A stretch of DNA of 64,000 nt from Fodinicola acaciae (GTDB lineage Bacteria; Actinomycetota; Actinomycetes; Mycobacteriales; HKI-0501): assembly GCF_010993745.1 (NCBI RefSeq), contig NZ_WOTN01000002.1:1550001-1614000 (forward strand), given 5' to 3'. Numbering within the stretch: the stretch's first letter is position 1; each line of letters opens with the position of its first letter. The notes beneath the pieces are model-generated. The model did not search any database and was not told the DNA's origin. It worked only from the letters and a program-made list of their open reading frames with translations. Positions 38,882 through 48,656 of the stretch are shown here, in pieces. A program made the translations under genes and the position numbers.

Positions 38882-41800
38882 ATGTTCAGGATATTCGCCG
38901 TGCTGGTGATGGTGGCTGCCACCATCGGGGTCGCCGCGCCGGCGGCCGCGGCCGGACCTCCGGTCACCAGTGTGTGGACGGAGAACTCGTCGGTCAACGT
39001 CTTCCAGGACGCTTTACCCAAACCTGGCTCGTCCAGCGGAATCGACCTGGTGCTGGCGAAAAACGAGTACGAAGCGGCGCAGGTCGTGCTGCGTAAGAAC
39101 CAGCAGTTCACCATCCAACAGGTGACTTTCGGCAACCTGACCAGTGGTGGCAACACGTTGCCGGCGGCCAATCTGGCCTACCAGTTCGTCGAGTACGAGC
39201 ACCTGAACCACAACACGCAGTTTGCCAACTGGCCGCTGGACAATCCGATCCGTACGCCCAGCGGCGACTTTCCGGACGCGCTGTCAAATGAGACCAGTCG
39301 CACTGTGCCGGCCAACACCTCGCAGCCGATCTGGGTCCGCGCCTACGCCCCGGCGAGCACCGCGGCCGGCGTCTACACCGGCTCGATGACAATTGTCACC
39401 GACGCCGGCAACTCGGTCGTGCCGATCAGCGTGGACGTACGAAACGTGACGATCCCGAACGCCAACCAGAGCGGCTTCACCAACGCGATGTGGATGCGGC
39501 TGCTCGGACCGCTCGACCTCGGCCAGACCGACCTCGTCTCGCGGACGTACGGGTACGCCAAATACAGCGCCGACTGGTGGACGCTCATGGACAACGTCGC
39601 CGCGTCGATGCGTGCCTATCGGCAAAACAGTTTCTCGCTGCCGCTGATCACCCTGATGCTGGACGGAAACTCCTATCTGGACGGCTCGACCTACCACTTC
39701 GACTTCACCCATTTCGACGAGGTCATCGACCGGTTCATGAACCGCGACCACGCGGTCAACCAGCTGGAGGGCTTTGGTTGGTTCTATGGCGGCGCCGGCC
39801 CCACGACCGACATCATCGGCGGCACGCCGAGCAGTCCGGTGCGCCAGGCCGTGCAGTCCGACACCGCGGCGGCCAGGCAGTGGCAGACGCAGTTCATCAC
39901 GGCGTTGCGCGACCACGTACGCGCCAAGGGCTGGGAAAGCATTTTCTGGTTGCACGTGTCCGACGAGATCACGACCGACACGACGGCCCGTTATCGGGCG
40001 GCATGCGACACGATCCACGGGATCTGGCCGCAGGTCCGGATTTCGGACGCCAACAACAACGAGGACACGCAGGAAGCGGTGGCCGACAAGGAGAACTTCC
40101 TGATCCCGAGCCTGATCTCGGCCAACGACCATCCGGACTTCTATGCCGGTGCCGGAAAGCCGTTCTGGCTCTACACCGCCAACATTCCGACCGGCTCGTA
40201 TCTGAACAGGTTCATCGACCAGCCGGTCTACGCGCAACGCGAAATGATGTGGTATGGCTATCGGCTCGGCGCGACCGGTTATCTGCACTGGGCCTATGAC
40301 AACTGGGACTACACGATGGACAGCCAGGACACCAAGGGTGACGGCTGGATCGTCAAGCCGGACAAGGACCACCACACCATCAAGCCGACGATCCGGCTGG
40401 AGTCGCTGCGCGACGGCATAGAGGACTGGGAGCTGCTGAAGATCGTCGGCCAGACGAAACCGGCGCTGGCAAAGACGATCAGCGAGGCGCTGGTGAGCAG
40501 CGCGACCCGCTACAGCCAGGATCCGGCGTTCATCACGCGAATGCACAACGCGTTGGTCGCGGCGGCCGCTGGCGGACGCGTGTTCGACACCACGTTGACG
40601 GCGAGTGCGATCGCGTCCGCGTCGAGCGGATCGGCGCCAGGCAACGCGATCGACGGCGATCCGTCATCGAGCTGGCAGTCGGCCGGCGGCTCGCAGTGGT
40701 GGCAGGTCGACCTCACCAAACAGGCGCGGGTCGACGCGCTGCGGCTCAACTGGGCGACCGCACCGACCTCGTATCAGGTGCAACTTTCCTACAACAACAC
40801 CACATGGTCGACCGCGTACGCGTCCACCACCAGCGCGGCCGACGTTTTCGCCGGCATCGACGGAAAGGCGCGATACCTACGCATCGCCGCGACCTGTCCG
40901 TCAGGGGGCTGCGCGCTCGCCGACGCGCAGATCGGCGGATCGTTCCTGCCGGCCGAAAACCTGGCCGGTGGCCGGCCATACACCGCTCCGGCGACCGACC
41001 CCGCGTACACCGACAGCGGGTTTTCCACCGACGGCGTGCTTGCCGGGCACTTCGACGACCGGCGCTCGTACGGCTATCACATCGGCACCTCCGGCACGTT
41101 CACCGCGACCGTACGCATCGACCTGCAGGCAACCAAATCCGTCGGCGACATCCGTGTGCACCGCTATCAGGATTACGAGCAGCATTACGATCCGGACTCG
41201 GTCGTCGTGGCGACCAGCGTCGACGGCGCCAACTTCACCCAGAAAGGCACGGCGGGAAAGACGAAGGACCTCTGGTATGACTTCACTTTCCCCGCCACGC
41301 AGGCGCACTACCTCCAGGTGACCTTCACCAAGACCGGTGGCGACTTCAAGGACTACCTGTTCCTGGACGAGATCGAGGCGTACGCGCCGCTGGCCGGCCA
41401 GGAGGTGAACGTCGCGCAAGGCGCCGCGTACACCAAGTCGGCGGCACCGGACGCCGCCTATCCGGACACCAACGACCGTGAGTCGACCGACGGGGTGATC
41501 GCCGGCGGCTACACCGACGGCGCCGGATATGGCTATCAACTGGCCAACACGTCGATGCCGCTGACGATCGACCTGGAGCTGCCGGCACCGAAGGACGTCA
41601 ACCTGGTGAAATTCGCGAAATTCGACGACGGCGTGCACAACTACGCGCCGGACCTGGTCGACGTCTACACCAGCCTCGACGGCAGTTCGTACCAATATCG
41701 CGGATCCGCCGCGTGGCCCACCGGTCACTGGTACGAGATTTCCTTCGCACACACGGTCGCCGGCTATATCCGGTTGGTGCTGAGCAAGACCGGCAGCGCC

Positions 41801-42295
41801 GCGAATTACTCCGATTATCTGTTCGTCGACGAGATCGTCGCCTTCGGCAACCCGGCCGCGGCACCGGTCAACCTCGCGCTTGGCAAGCCCTACACCAAAA
41901 CCGACGGCGTCGACCCCAACTATCCGGACAGCGGCACGGAATCCACCGACGGCGTCATCGCCGGCCATTACAGCGACGGCCGGTCGTACGCCTATCACCT
42001 GCAGCCGACGACCGTGACCGTCCAGCTCGACCTGGGGACGGCCAAGACGCTGAGCCTGGTCAGATTTTGGCGATACAACGACGGCGTGCACAACTACTGG
42101 CCCAGTTCGGTCACGATCCTGACCGGCGCCGACGGCACGACGTACGCGCAGCAGAAGGTCGTCACGACGCCGTCGCCGCACTGGTTCGCGGCGGCGTTGT
42201 CGCAGGTCAACGCGCGATTCGTACGCTTTCAGGCGACGAAGACATACGGCGACTTCGCCGACTACGTCTTCATAGACGAGATCGAAGCGTACTAA
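38882..42295 (+). CDS. Secreted DUF4091 / GH123-like glycosidase with four C-terminal discoidin-like domains
   Basis: A 1137-residue secreted protein with signal peptide residues 1-23 (APAAAA). A two-part N-terminal domain (about 30-180) is followed by a barrel of about 185-520 similar to GH123/DUF4091. It contains HVSDEITTDT, where the adjacent Asp-Glu pair matches the catalytic pair of GH123 beta-N-acetylgalactosaminidases. An F5/8 type C domain follows at about 570-690. Three tandem repeats of about 145 residues come next, each with STDG(V)(I/L)AG, a YGYHL-like block, DLVDVYTS-like strands and a FLDEIEAY-type end. They probably anchor the enzyme to glycans. GGGGAGGACCG precedes the ATG. 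Confidence 0.85.
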   Translation: MFRIFAVLVMVAATIGVAAPAAAAGPPVTSVWTENSSVNVFQDALPKPGSSSGIDLVLAKNEYEAAQVVLRKNQQFTIQQVTFGNLTSGGNTLPAANLAYQFVEYEHLNHNTQFANWPLDNPIRTPSGDFPDALSNETSRTVPANTSQPIWVRAYAPASTAAGVYTGSMTIVTDAGNSVVPISVDVRNVTIPNANQSGFTNAMWMRLLGPLDLGQTDLVSRTYGYAKYSADWWTLMDNVAASMRAYRQNSFSLPLITLMLDGNSYLDGSTYHFDFTHFDEVIDRFMNRDHAVNQLEGFGWFYGGAGPTTDIIGGTPSSPVRQAVQSDTAAARQWQTQFITALRDHVRAKGWESIFWLHVSDEITTDTTARYRAACDTIHGIWPQVRISDANNNEDTQEAVADKENFLIPSLISANDHPDFYAGAGKPFWLYTANIPTGSYLNRFIDQPVYAQREMMWYGYRLGATGYLHWAYDNWDYTMDSQDTKGDGWIVKPDKDHHTIKPTIRLESLRDGIEDWELLKIVGQTKPALAKTISEALVSSATRYSQDPAFITRMHNALVAAAAGGRVFDTTLTASAIASASSGSAPGNAIDGDPSSSWQSAGGSQWWQVDLTKQARVDALRLNWATAPTSYQVQLSYNNTTWSTAYASTTSAADVFAGIDGKARYLRIAATCPSGGCALADAQIGGSFLPAENLAGGRPYTAPATDPAYTDSGFSTDGVLAGHFDDRRSYGYHIGTSGTFTATVRIDLQATKSVGDIRVHRYQDYEQHYDPDSVVVATSVDGANFTQKGTAGKTKDLWYDFTFPATQAHYLQVTFTKTGGDFKDYLFLDEIEAYAPLAGQEVNVAQGAAYTKSAAPDAAYPDTNDRESTDGVIAGGYTDGAGYGYQLANTSMPLTIDLELPAPKDVNLVKFAKFDDGVHNYAPDLVDVYTSLDGSSYQYRGSAAWPTGHWYEISFAHTVAGYIRLVLSKTGSAANYSDYLFVDEIVAFGNPAAAPVNLALGKPYTKTDGVDPNYPDSGTESTDGVIAGHYSDGRSYAYHLQPTTVTVQLDLGTAKTLSLVRFWRYNDGVHNYWPSSVTILTGADGTTYAQQKVVTTPSPHWFAAALSQVNARFVRFQATKTYGDFADYVFIDEIEAY

Positions 42296-42352
42296 CTCCG
42301 ACAAGACCTCCTATCCTAAGATCGGCGACGCGCGTCTGAGGATGGGAGAGCT

Positions 42353-44191
42353 GTGCAGCAGGGCCAGCTGATCGGCGGACGTTATCGGCTGCGGGCCGTC
42401 ATCGGCAGCGGTGGCATGGGACAGGTGTGGCTGGCGCGCGACGAGCAGACCGGCACCGAGGTGGCGCTGAAATGTGGCGGCACCGGCCGCGCCGCCTATC
42501 GCGGCGTGCGCGCCATGGAGGCGGCGAGCAAGCTCAACAACGCCAACGTGGTGCGGCTGCTCGGCGTGGTCGAGGACGACGGCTTCGTCTGGCTGGTGAT
42601 GGAATACGTACGGTCCGCGAGCCTGGACCGGCTGCTGGAAAAGCAGCATCGGCTGCCGGTGCAGCAGGTCGCCGCGCTCGGCGCTCAGCTCGCGTCGGCG
42701 CTGGCCGCCGTCCACACGCTCGGCGTGGTGCACCAGGACGTGAAGCCGGGCAACATCTTGATCACCAGCGACGGCGTCGCCAAGCTCACCGACTTTGGCA
42801 TCGCGCGCGTCTCGTGGGGCGATCCGACGCTGACCAACGAAGGCGGCGGCATCGGCACGCCGGCATACATGTCGCCGGAGGTCGCCGAGGGCGGCAAGGC
42901 GACCGCCGAGTCGGACATCTTCTCGCTCGGCGCCACGCTGTTCGCCGCGGTCGAAGGCGAGCGGATCTATGGCACCGAGGACAATCCGCTCAAGATCCTG
43001 CGCACCGCCATGCGGCGCGAGATCGCGCCGCCGCGGCTGGCCGGACCGCTGGCCACCGCGCTCATCGAGATGCTGTCGATCACCCCGAGCGACCGGCCGA
43101 CGGCGGCGCAGGCCGAGCGGATGCTGGCCGAGGTCGCCGACGGCGCGCCGGCACCGGCCGCGCCGGAAAAGCTGCTGACGGTGGCCGGCGGCGACCGCGC
43201 ACGGCCACGCGGCTGGCTGTCCAGCCGCACCGGCCGTACGGTCGGCATCGCCGCGGTCGCGCTCGTGGTCGTTGCCGTGCTCGGCCTGGTTTTCCTGCCG
43301 CGGCTGTGGCCGCAGCCGGAAACGCCTTCGGCGGCCAGCCCAAAGCCGACCGCGGCCGGCGCCGGCACGGTCGGCGACCAGCGCACCGCCGACCCGTGCA
43401 GCCTGCTCAACCGGATGTCGTACGACTCGTACGGCCGGACCGAGCTGAACAACGCGCAGGGCAACTTCAACCGCTGCGACGTGATCGTCCACCCGCCGAA
43501 CCAGCCCGCCATCGACCTCCACGTCGACCTGGAGAGCGACCCGCCGAGCCAGGTCGCCGGCATGACCGTGGCGAAGGTCGGCAAGGTGACCGCCTATCGC
43601 TATGTGATGGACGATGGCGACTGTGAGCGCGCGATCGCGATGGCCGACCACACGACCGCGTTTCTGACCGTCGACGCGAAAGGCAACGCGCGGCCGGACG
43701 CGTGCAAGATCGCCGACCTCATGCTGCGGGACGCGCTCGCGGTGATCGATCGCGGTCCGTTGGCGCGCCGGCCGGTGCCGATCCAGCGCGCGTCGCTCGG
43801 CAGGCTCGACGCGTGCGCGATCATGCCGACGAGTGCGCTGTCCAACCTGCTCGGCGTGACGTTGCGGCAGGACTACCGCGGTTTCGGCGGCTGGCACTGC
43901 GAGTGGATCACCCAGGTCGGCCACGTGACCCTCACGGTGGCCTACGACCACGGCCAGGATCTTGGCGACGGCAAGCCGTACAAGGCCGGGCGCCGCGACG
44001 CGGCGGTGCAGCCCAACGCCGACGACGACCACATGTGCCAGGTCAACCTCGGCTATCGCAAGACGACGGACCAGAACGGCGACGACACCCTGGAGATCAT
44101 GCAGATCAAGCTCTCCAAGGACGACGTCGCGGGTGACAAGCTGTGTCCGGCGGCGCAGCAGGTGGCCACGGCGATCTCGGCGCGGGTGTGA
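42353..44191 (+). CDS. Membrane Ser/Thr protein kinase, non-RD type
   Basis: A 612-residue PknB-type kinase. The Gly-rich loop is IGSGGMGQVW, Lys40 lies in VALK, the catalytic loop is VVHQDVKPGNI with Asp129, and DFG is at 147-149. Gln128 replaces the usual Arg, so the kinase is non-RD and may not need activation-loop phosphorylation. One membrane helix lies at about 296-316. The extracellular domain (about 340-612) has paired cysteines and looks like a DUF3558-type or ligand-binding domain; no PASTA repeats are present. An FHA-domain gene follows 56 bases later and is a probable partner or substrate. Confidence 0.92.
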   Translation: MQQGQLIGGRYRLRAVIGSGGMGQVWLARDEQTGTEVALKCGGTGRAAYRGVRAMEAASKLNNANVVRLLGVVEDDGFVWLVMEYVRSASLDRLLEKQHRLPVQQVAALGAQLASALAAVHTLGVVHQDVKPGNILITSDGVAKLTDFGIARVSWGDPTLTNEGGGIGTPAYMSPEVAEGGKATAESDIFSLGATLFAAVEGERIYGTEDNPLKILRTAMRREIAPPRLAGPLATALIEMLSITPSDRPTAAQAERMLAEVADGAPAPAAPEKLLTVAGGDRARPRGWLSSRTGRTVGIAAVALVVVAVLGLVFLPRLWPQPETPSAASPKPTAAGAGTVGDQRTADPCSLLNRMSYDSYGRTELNNAQGNFNRCDVIVHPPNQPAIDLHVDLESDPPSQVAGMTVAKVGKVTAYRYVMDDGDCERAIAMADHTTAFLTVDAKGNARPDACKIADLMLRDALAVIDRGPLARRPVPIQRASLGRLDACAIMPTSALSNLLGVTLRQDYRGFGGWHCEWITQVGHVTLTVAYDHGQDLGDGKPYKAGRRDAAVQPNADDDHMCQVNLGYRKTTDQNGDDTLEIMQIKLSKDDVAGDKLCPAAQQVATAISARV

Positions 44192-44247
44192 GCCGGGAGG
44201 GGTCCCCGGCGGCGGAGCTACCCTGCTCGGCGACCAGGAGGGGTGAG

Positions 44248-45045
44248 ATGGCGAGCAAGCTGCTGGCGGCCGGGATGCGGGAACTGGCGCCCAACCACGA
44301 GAGCCTGGCGCTGGGTGTACAGGCACCGCGTACGCGCACGATCTTCGCGCTGGCCATCTCCGGCGGCATCGCCGTGCCGCCGCGCAACGGCCGCGAGGTG
44401 CTCTTTGGCCGCAACCGCGACGAGGTGCACGTCTGCCTCGGCGAGGACGACCCGAAAGTGAGCCGCCAGCACGGCAGGCTCACGCATCGCGACGACCAGT
44501 GGTGGGTCTCCAACACCGGCCGGCTGCCGATGCGGATGTCCGGCCAGCGGCTGCTCTATCCCGGCGAGGAGGACATCCCGCTCGCCGAGGGTTACACGCC
44601 GCTGTTCATCCGCGGCTCGCGGCAGCGCGAGCACCTGCTCGAACTTTTCGTCACCGGCCAGGAAGGCGGCCGTCCCAAGCCGCTGCCGCGCGACCCGACG
44701 CAGCCGACGCGCACGTACCGGCTGAGTCAGGAGGAACGGCTCGCGCTGATCGTGCTCGGCCAGCGCTATCTGTGCCACGACCTCTATCCGCAGCCGCAGA
44801 CCTGGAAGCAGGTCGCCGAGCGGCTCTCCCGGCTGCAGCCCGACCACGGTTGGACGCAGCGCAAGGTCGAGCACCTGATCGGGGACGTACGCGACCGGAT
44901 GTCCCGCGAGGGCGTGAGCGGCCTGTCGCGCGAGGAGGTGGGCGAGCCGGTCGGCAACTCGCTCAACCACAACCTGATCCAGGAGCTCATGCTGTCGATG
45001 ACGCTGGTGCCGCGCGATCTCGCTCTCATCGACGACCAGGACTAG
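44248..45045 (+). CDS. FHA-domain protein with C-terminal winged-helix-like region
   Basis: A 265-residue protein. The FHA phosphothreonine-binding core is VLFGRNRDEVHVCLGEDDPKVSRQHGRL (ends quoted; Arg, Ser and His are the binding residues). A C-terminal region from about residue 160 reads RLSQEERLALIVLGQRYL and QTWKQVAERLSRLQP, like a helix-turn-helix. It likely reads the phosphorylation state set by the adjacent kinase and passes it to DNA or protein targets; that is inference. ATG at 44248 follows AGGAGGGG. Confidence 0.88.
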   Translation: MASKLLAAGMRELAPNHESLALGVQAPRTRTIFALAISGGIAVPPRNGREVLFGRNRDEVHVCLGEDDPKVSRQHGRLTHRDDQWWVSNTGRLPMRMSGQRLLYPGEEDIPLAEGYTPLFIRGSRQREHLLELFVTGQEGGRPKPLPRDPTQPTRTYRLSQEERLALIVLGQRYLCHDLYPQPQTWKQVAERLSRLQPDHGWTQRKVEHLIGDVRDRMSREGVSGLSREEVGEPVGNSLNHNLIQELMLSMTLVPRDLALIDDQD

Positions 45046-45070
45046 GGTTACTAGCCAGTAAGCTGCTGGC

Positions 45071-45529
45071 ATGCGTGACTCGGTGAGCGTACGGATGGCC
45101 GCTCCGGCGAGCCGGATCTGGTCGCTGGTCAGCGATGTCACCAGGATCGGCGAGTTCAGTCCGGAGACCTTCGAGGCCGAGTGGCTCGGCGGCGCCACCG
45201 GACCGGCACTCGGCGCGCGGTTTCGCGGACACGTCAAGCGAAACGGCCGTGGACCGGTCTACTGGACGACCTGCCGCGTGATCGCCTGCGAGCCGGAGCG
45301 CGAGTTCGGGTTTGTCGTCGAGGCCGGGAAGCTGTCGATCAACACGTGGCGCTATCGCATCGAGCCGACCGACGACGGGGCCGTGGTGACCGAGTCTTTT
45401 GAGCTCAGCAGTGCGCTGGTGCTGAGGATTTACTGGGGCTTGCTGGGATGGGCCCGCGGACGCACCAACCGCGACGGCATGCGTACGACCCTGGAGCGCA
45501 TCAAAGCCGCGGTCGAGCAGGGCGCGTGA
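45071..45529 (+). CDS. SRPBCC / polyketide cyclase-like protein
   Basis: A 152-residue helix-grip-fold protein of the START/Bet v1 superfamily. The start VSVRMAAPASRIWSLVSDVTRIGEFSPE and VTESFELSS in the second half are typical. Such proteins bind hydrophobic ligands or catalyse cyclisation; the ligand is unknown. It lies 25 bases after the FHA gene. Confidence 0.87.
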   Translation: MRDSVSVRMAAPASRIWSLVSDVTRIGEFSPETFEAEWLGGATGPALGARFRGHVKRNGRGPVYWTTCRVIACEPEREFGFVVEAGKLSINTWRYRIEPTDDGAVVTESFELSSALVLRIYWGLLGWARGRTNRDGMRTTLERIKAAVEQGA

Positions 45530-45686
45530 TCGCTGTCGGCGCCGAACAGCGCCGCGCTTTTGGTCGCATGGCCACCATGCGTGCGTCAGGAGTCGTTGTG
45601 ACATCCAGCGGCGGCTAGGCCCTAGGGCGGTGCTGGTGTGACTGCTGTGGCCAAGCATGCGGGTGAGACGGCCTGACCGGGTAATA

Positions 45687-45699
45687 CTTGGTTAACAAG
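45687..45699. promoter_or_regulatory. 13-bp palindrome of repeat element C
   Basis: CTTGGTTAACAAG differs from the A/B site at one position, giving one mismatch in the dyad; GTTAAC is its centre. It lies 65 bases beyond the stop of the Cys-rich ORF. Confidence 0.5.
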
Positions 45700-45764
45700 G
45701 CATCAAACCGGGCAATTGGCACGCCCGGGCGTCGAGCCTGGCCCGGCGAGCAGTCACAACGGCA

Positions 45765-45920
45765 TTACTGGCCTCGGTAGTCACACCCACCGCAGGGGCT
45801 GGTGGTCACGCCGGTGCGAGAGCCTTGTTTCGTGCATCTAGCGCCAGTAACTCGACATTCACGCCTCCGGTAAACCTCACAGGGCGGACATTTAGCGTTA
45901 CACGCGCCTATGGATCCCAT
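45765..45920 (-). CDS. Cys-rich small protein, repeat-family member C (hypothetical)
   Basis: A 51-codon ORF starting with ATG after GGGGTCC. It reads AKCPPCEVYRRRECRVTGAR, then CTKQG, and ends SPCGGCDYRGQ. Six cysteines are kept (CPPC, EC, RC, CGGC) although many other residues changed, and the frame stays open. That is the best evidence that the family may be coding. Function unknown. Confidence 0.42.
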   Translation of the reverse strand: MGSIGACNAKCPPCEVYRRRECRVTGARCTKQGSRTGVTTSPCGGCDYRGQ

Positions 45921-46061
45921 AGAGTGGACCCCTTTCGCCACCTACCGGGACGCCATGACACCCTTCCGCGCCGGCCCGCGCAGCCGATGGCCGGACGCAC
46001 ATCACCCGGTCGCTGCGCCACCGGCCGATGCCCCACGCATGGTGGCCATGCGACGAAGAAC

Positions 46062-48437
46062 CTAGAGCGACGACAGCGCCGAGGACACCTTGGCGATGTG
46101 TTCGTCGGCGCCGCCGATCGAGCGCCACAACCCCAGCGACCGCTCGAGTTTCGTACGCGCGCTGACAACATCACCGAGCCGGGCGTCGAGCTCACCGAGC
46201 AGCTGCCAGCACTCCGCCTCCTCCATCCGGTTGTCGTGCTGCGCAAAGTACGCGACCGCGTTTTCCAAAGCAGTCACCGCCGGCTCGCGATTGGCGTTGC
46301 GCGTGTGTACGCGACCAGCGCGCAAATAGGTGAACGCGACGCACCGATCGTCTTCCAACTTCTCGAAGATATTCAAGGCCTGCTCAAGAAAATCGACCGC
46401 GCGAGCCGTCTCGCCGACTCGGTCGAAGACCTGACTGGCCTCGCGCAACACAACAGCCTCGCGATGCGCGTCGCCGATACGCCGGCAAAGTCGCAGCGCA
46501 GCAAGGAAATTCTCCTGCGCCTCGTCGCAACGGTCCTGCGCCAGCAGCACCATGCCAAGGCCATTACGCATCTGCGCTTCCAGTCCGCGATCGTCCCCAG
46601 CGGCCGCGATGTCCAAAGCGCTGCGGATATGTTTCTCCGCCTTGTCATAATGACCGAGTACGCGGTCAATGGTCGCCAGGCCACCGGTCGCCAGAAATGC
46701 TTCACGATCGTCGCCACACTGCCGCGCCAACTGCAACGCACGCTGAAAATTCGCGGTGGCCTGGTCGTAAACATCGCAATAGAGCAGGATTTGTCCAAGG
46801 CCACGCAGAAGCGCCGCCTCACCACGCAGGTTTTTCTTCTCTCGTACGGGTTTGAGCGCCAGCTCGTGCGTGCGCCGCCAGTCCTCGTAATGGCTGATCT
46901 GGTCGTAATAAGGCACCGCCGCGACGGTCAGCTGCCAGGCCAGCTCGTCCTCGTCCCAGCGGGCGGCCAGCTCGATGGCGGCGATCAGCGTGGCGTGCTC
47001 GGCCTCGAACCACCGCCGCGGCTCGCGCAGCACGGTGGTCACCGTCGACATCGCGATCGGCGGCTCGGCGGCCGGCGGCACCGGCCAGCGGAACAGGCTC
47101 GCCTCCAGCTTGTGCGTCGCGCGTACGGTCAGGTCGAGCCAACAGGCCAGCAGTCGGCGTACGGCCGCACGCCGCTCGTCGAGCGCGATCGTCTCCAGCC
47201 CTTCGTCGGCGTACGCGCGGAGCAGGTCGTGCAGCCGATAACGCGGCCAGCCGGTGGCGTCGATGCCGGTGAAGCTGAGCAGGTTGGCGTCGACCAGCGT
47301 GTCCAGCGTGTCGTCGGCCTCCGGCCGGTCGAGCAGCGGACCGAGCACCCAGCCGGGCACGGTGTGTGGACCCAGCAGCGCCAGCAGCCGAAAGGCGCGC
47401 ACGGCGTCGGCCGGCAGATTGTCCGTGCTGGCTTCGAAACTCGCGCGTACGCCGAGATCGCCGAGCCGCAGCTCGTTGAGCCGGCGCGACTCGTCGGCCA
47501 GTCGCTCGTGCATGAGCCGCAGCGGCCACGCCGGCCGGCCGGCGAGCTTGCCGGCGGCTATCCGGATCGCCAGCGGCAGGTGCGCGCACGCGGCCAGGAT
47601 GGCGGCGGCGTGCTCCGGCTCTGCCGCGACCCGCTCCGGGCCGACGATGCCGGCGAACAGCTGGTGCGCCTCCGGCTCGGACAACACGTCGAGCTCGACG
47701 TGCCGCGCGCCGGCCAGATCGGTGAGCAGCTGGCGGCTGGTCACGAGTACGGCACAGCCGCGCGTCGGCAGCAGCGGCCGCACCTGGTCACTGTTGGCGG
47801 CGTCATCGCAGACCAGCAACATCCGGCGATCTGCCAGCAGCGATCGGAACAGCGCGGCACGCGCCGGCAGGCCGTCCGGCAGCGCGCCGCCGACCACACC
47901 AAGCGCGTACAGCAGCTCGCCGAGCATCACCGCCGGATCGCGCGGCTGGCCGGACGTGCCGGCCAGATCGAGATAGAACTGTCCGTCCGGAAAGTCGCCG
48001 GCGATCCGGTGCGCGACGTGCATGGCCAGCGCCGACTTGCCGATGCCGGGCCCGCCGACCAGGACGGCGACGGGTACGCCGCCGGCCTCGCTGGCGCGCA
48101 GGCTGGTCATCAGCCGCTCGACGTGCTCCTCGCGGCCGGTGAAGTCGGGCAGGTCAGACGGCAATTGCGAGATCGGCGCCACCGGCTGGCCGGCCTCGTC
48201 CGGCAGCTGCCCCTTACGGCTCTGCGCGGTCGCCGCGAAGTCGGCGCGCTCCTGGCCGGTCAGGCCGAGCGCGTCGGCGAGGCGCAGCACGGTGTCCTGC
48301 CGGGGAAACCGCCGGTCACCGCGCTCCAGCGCGCCGATCGCCTGCGTACTGAGCGCGGCCAGCTCGCCAAGCGCCTCCTGCGTCAGCCCTTTGGACCGGC
48401 GGTGCCGGCGCAACGTCATTCCGAACGGCTGTCCCAA
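46062..48437 (-). CDS. XRE-NB-ARC-TPR signal transduction ATPase
   Basis: A 791-residue regulator. An N-terminal XRE helix-turn-helix (FGMTLRRHRRSKGLTQEALG) is followed by an NB-ARC STAND ATPase. Its Walker A is GGPGIGKSAL and Walker B is RMLLVCDDAANSDQ. A winged-helix region precedes TPR repeats from about 540 to 780. The layout resembles AfsR-like regulators but with an XRE instead of a SARP domain. STAND proteins oligomerise on ligand binding. TTG at 48437 is chosen because the residues before the first ATG (QPFG) match the family; ATG at 48419 is an alternative. Element C lies downstream of its 3' end. Confidence 0.9.
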   Translation of the reverse strand: MGQPFGMTLRRHRRSKGLTQEALGELAALSTQAIGALERGDRRFPRQDTVLRLADALGLTGQERADFAATAQSRKGQLPDEAGQPVAPISQLPSDLPDFTGREEHVERLMTSLRASEAGGVPVAVLVGGPGIGKSALAMHVAHRIAGDFPDGQFYLDLAGTSGQPRDPAVMLGELLYALGVVGGALPDGLPARAALFRSLLADRRMLLVCDDAANSDQVRPLLPTRGCAVLVTSRQLLTDLAGARHVELDVLSEPEAHQLFAGIVGPERVAAEPEHAAAILAACAHLPLAIRIAAGKLAGRPAWPLRLMHERLADESRRLNELRLGDLGVRASFEASTDNLPADAVRAFRLLALLGPHTVPGWVLGPLLDRPEADDTLDTLVDANLLSFTGIDATGWPRYRLHDLLRAYADEGLETIALDERRAAVRRLLACWLDLTVRATHKLEASLFRWPVPPAAEPPIAMSTVTTVLREPRRWFEAEHATLIAAIELAARWDEDELAWQLTVAAVPYYDQISHYEDWRRTHELALKPVREKKNLRGEAALLRGLGQILLYCDVYDQATANFQRALQLARQCGDDREAFLATGGLATIDRVLGHYDKAEKHIRSALDIAAAGDDRGLEAQMRNGLGMVLLAQDRCDEAQENFLAALRLCRRIGDAHREAVVLREASQVFDRVGETARAVDFLEQALNIFEKLEDDRCVAFTYLRAGRVHTRNANREPAVTALENAVAYFAQHDNRMEEAECWQLLGELDARLGDVVSARTKLERSLGLWRSIGGADEHIAKVSSALSSL

Positions 48438-48656
48438 CCTTCACCCCCGTTCTGGGCCAGTCCAGTTTAGTTCCTTTGTGTAGCCGAACTGTAGAGGTTG
48501 TCGCTGGTGCCGGACCGCACCGGCCGCGACACTCGGACGTGCCTGGTGGACGTACGAGCCGCGGAGGTCGCGTTTGATCGGTAGCCACTAGAGCCACAGC
48601 AAAACAAGTCCTGCCCTGTCCCGAAAACCTGCCCCGGGACAGGGCTTTGCTGTGTG

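Larger units (their letters stand above)
45678..45931. repeat. Repeat element C, core
   Basis: The most diverged of the three copies. It retains TAATACTTG next to the palindrome, the downstream GTGACTGCT motif, the Cys-rich ORF and GGGTCC. The left flank GGGTGAGACGG (45661-45671) is also shared with element A. It lies between the SRPBCC gene and the NB-ARC regulator in a stretch with no other gene. Confidence 0.68.
45562..46054. repeat. Split hairpin repeat whose loop contains element C
   Basis: The left arm of the hairpin repeat family is intact at 45562-45586 and the right arm at 46034-46054, with 447 bases between them instead of the few bases seen in other copies. The intervening DNA is element C, so the simplest reading is insertion of C into the loop of a hairpin repeat. 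No duplicated target bases are obvious. Confidence 0.7.
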
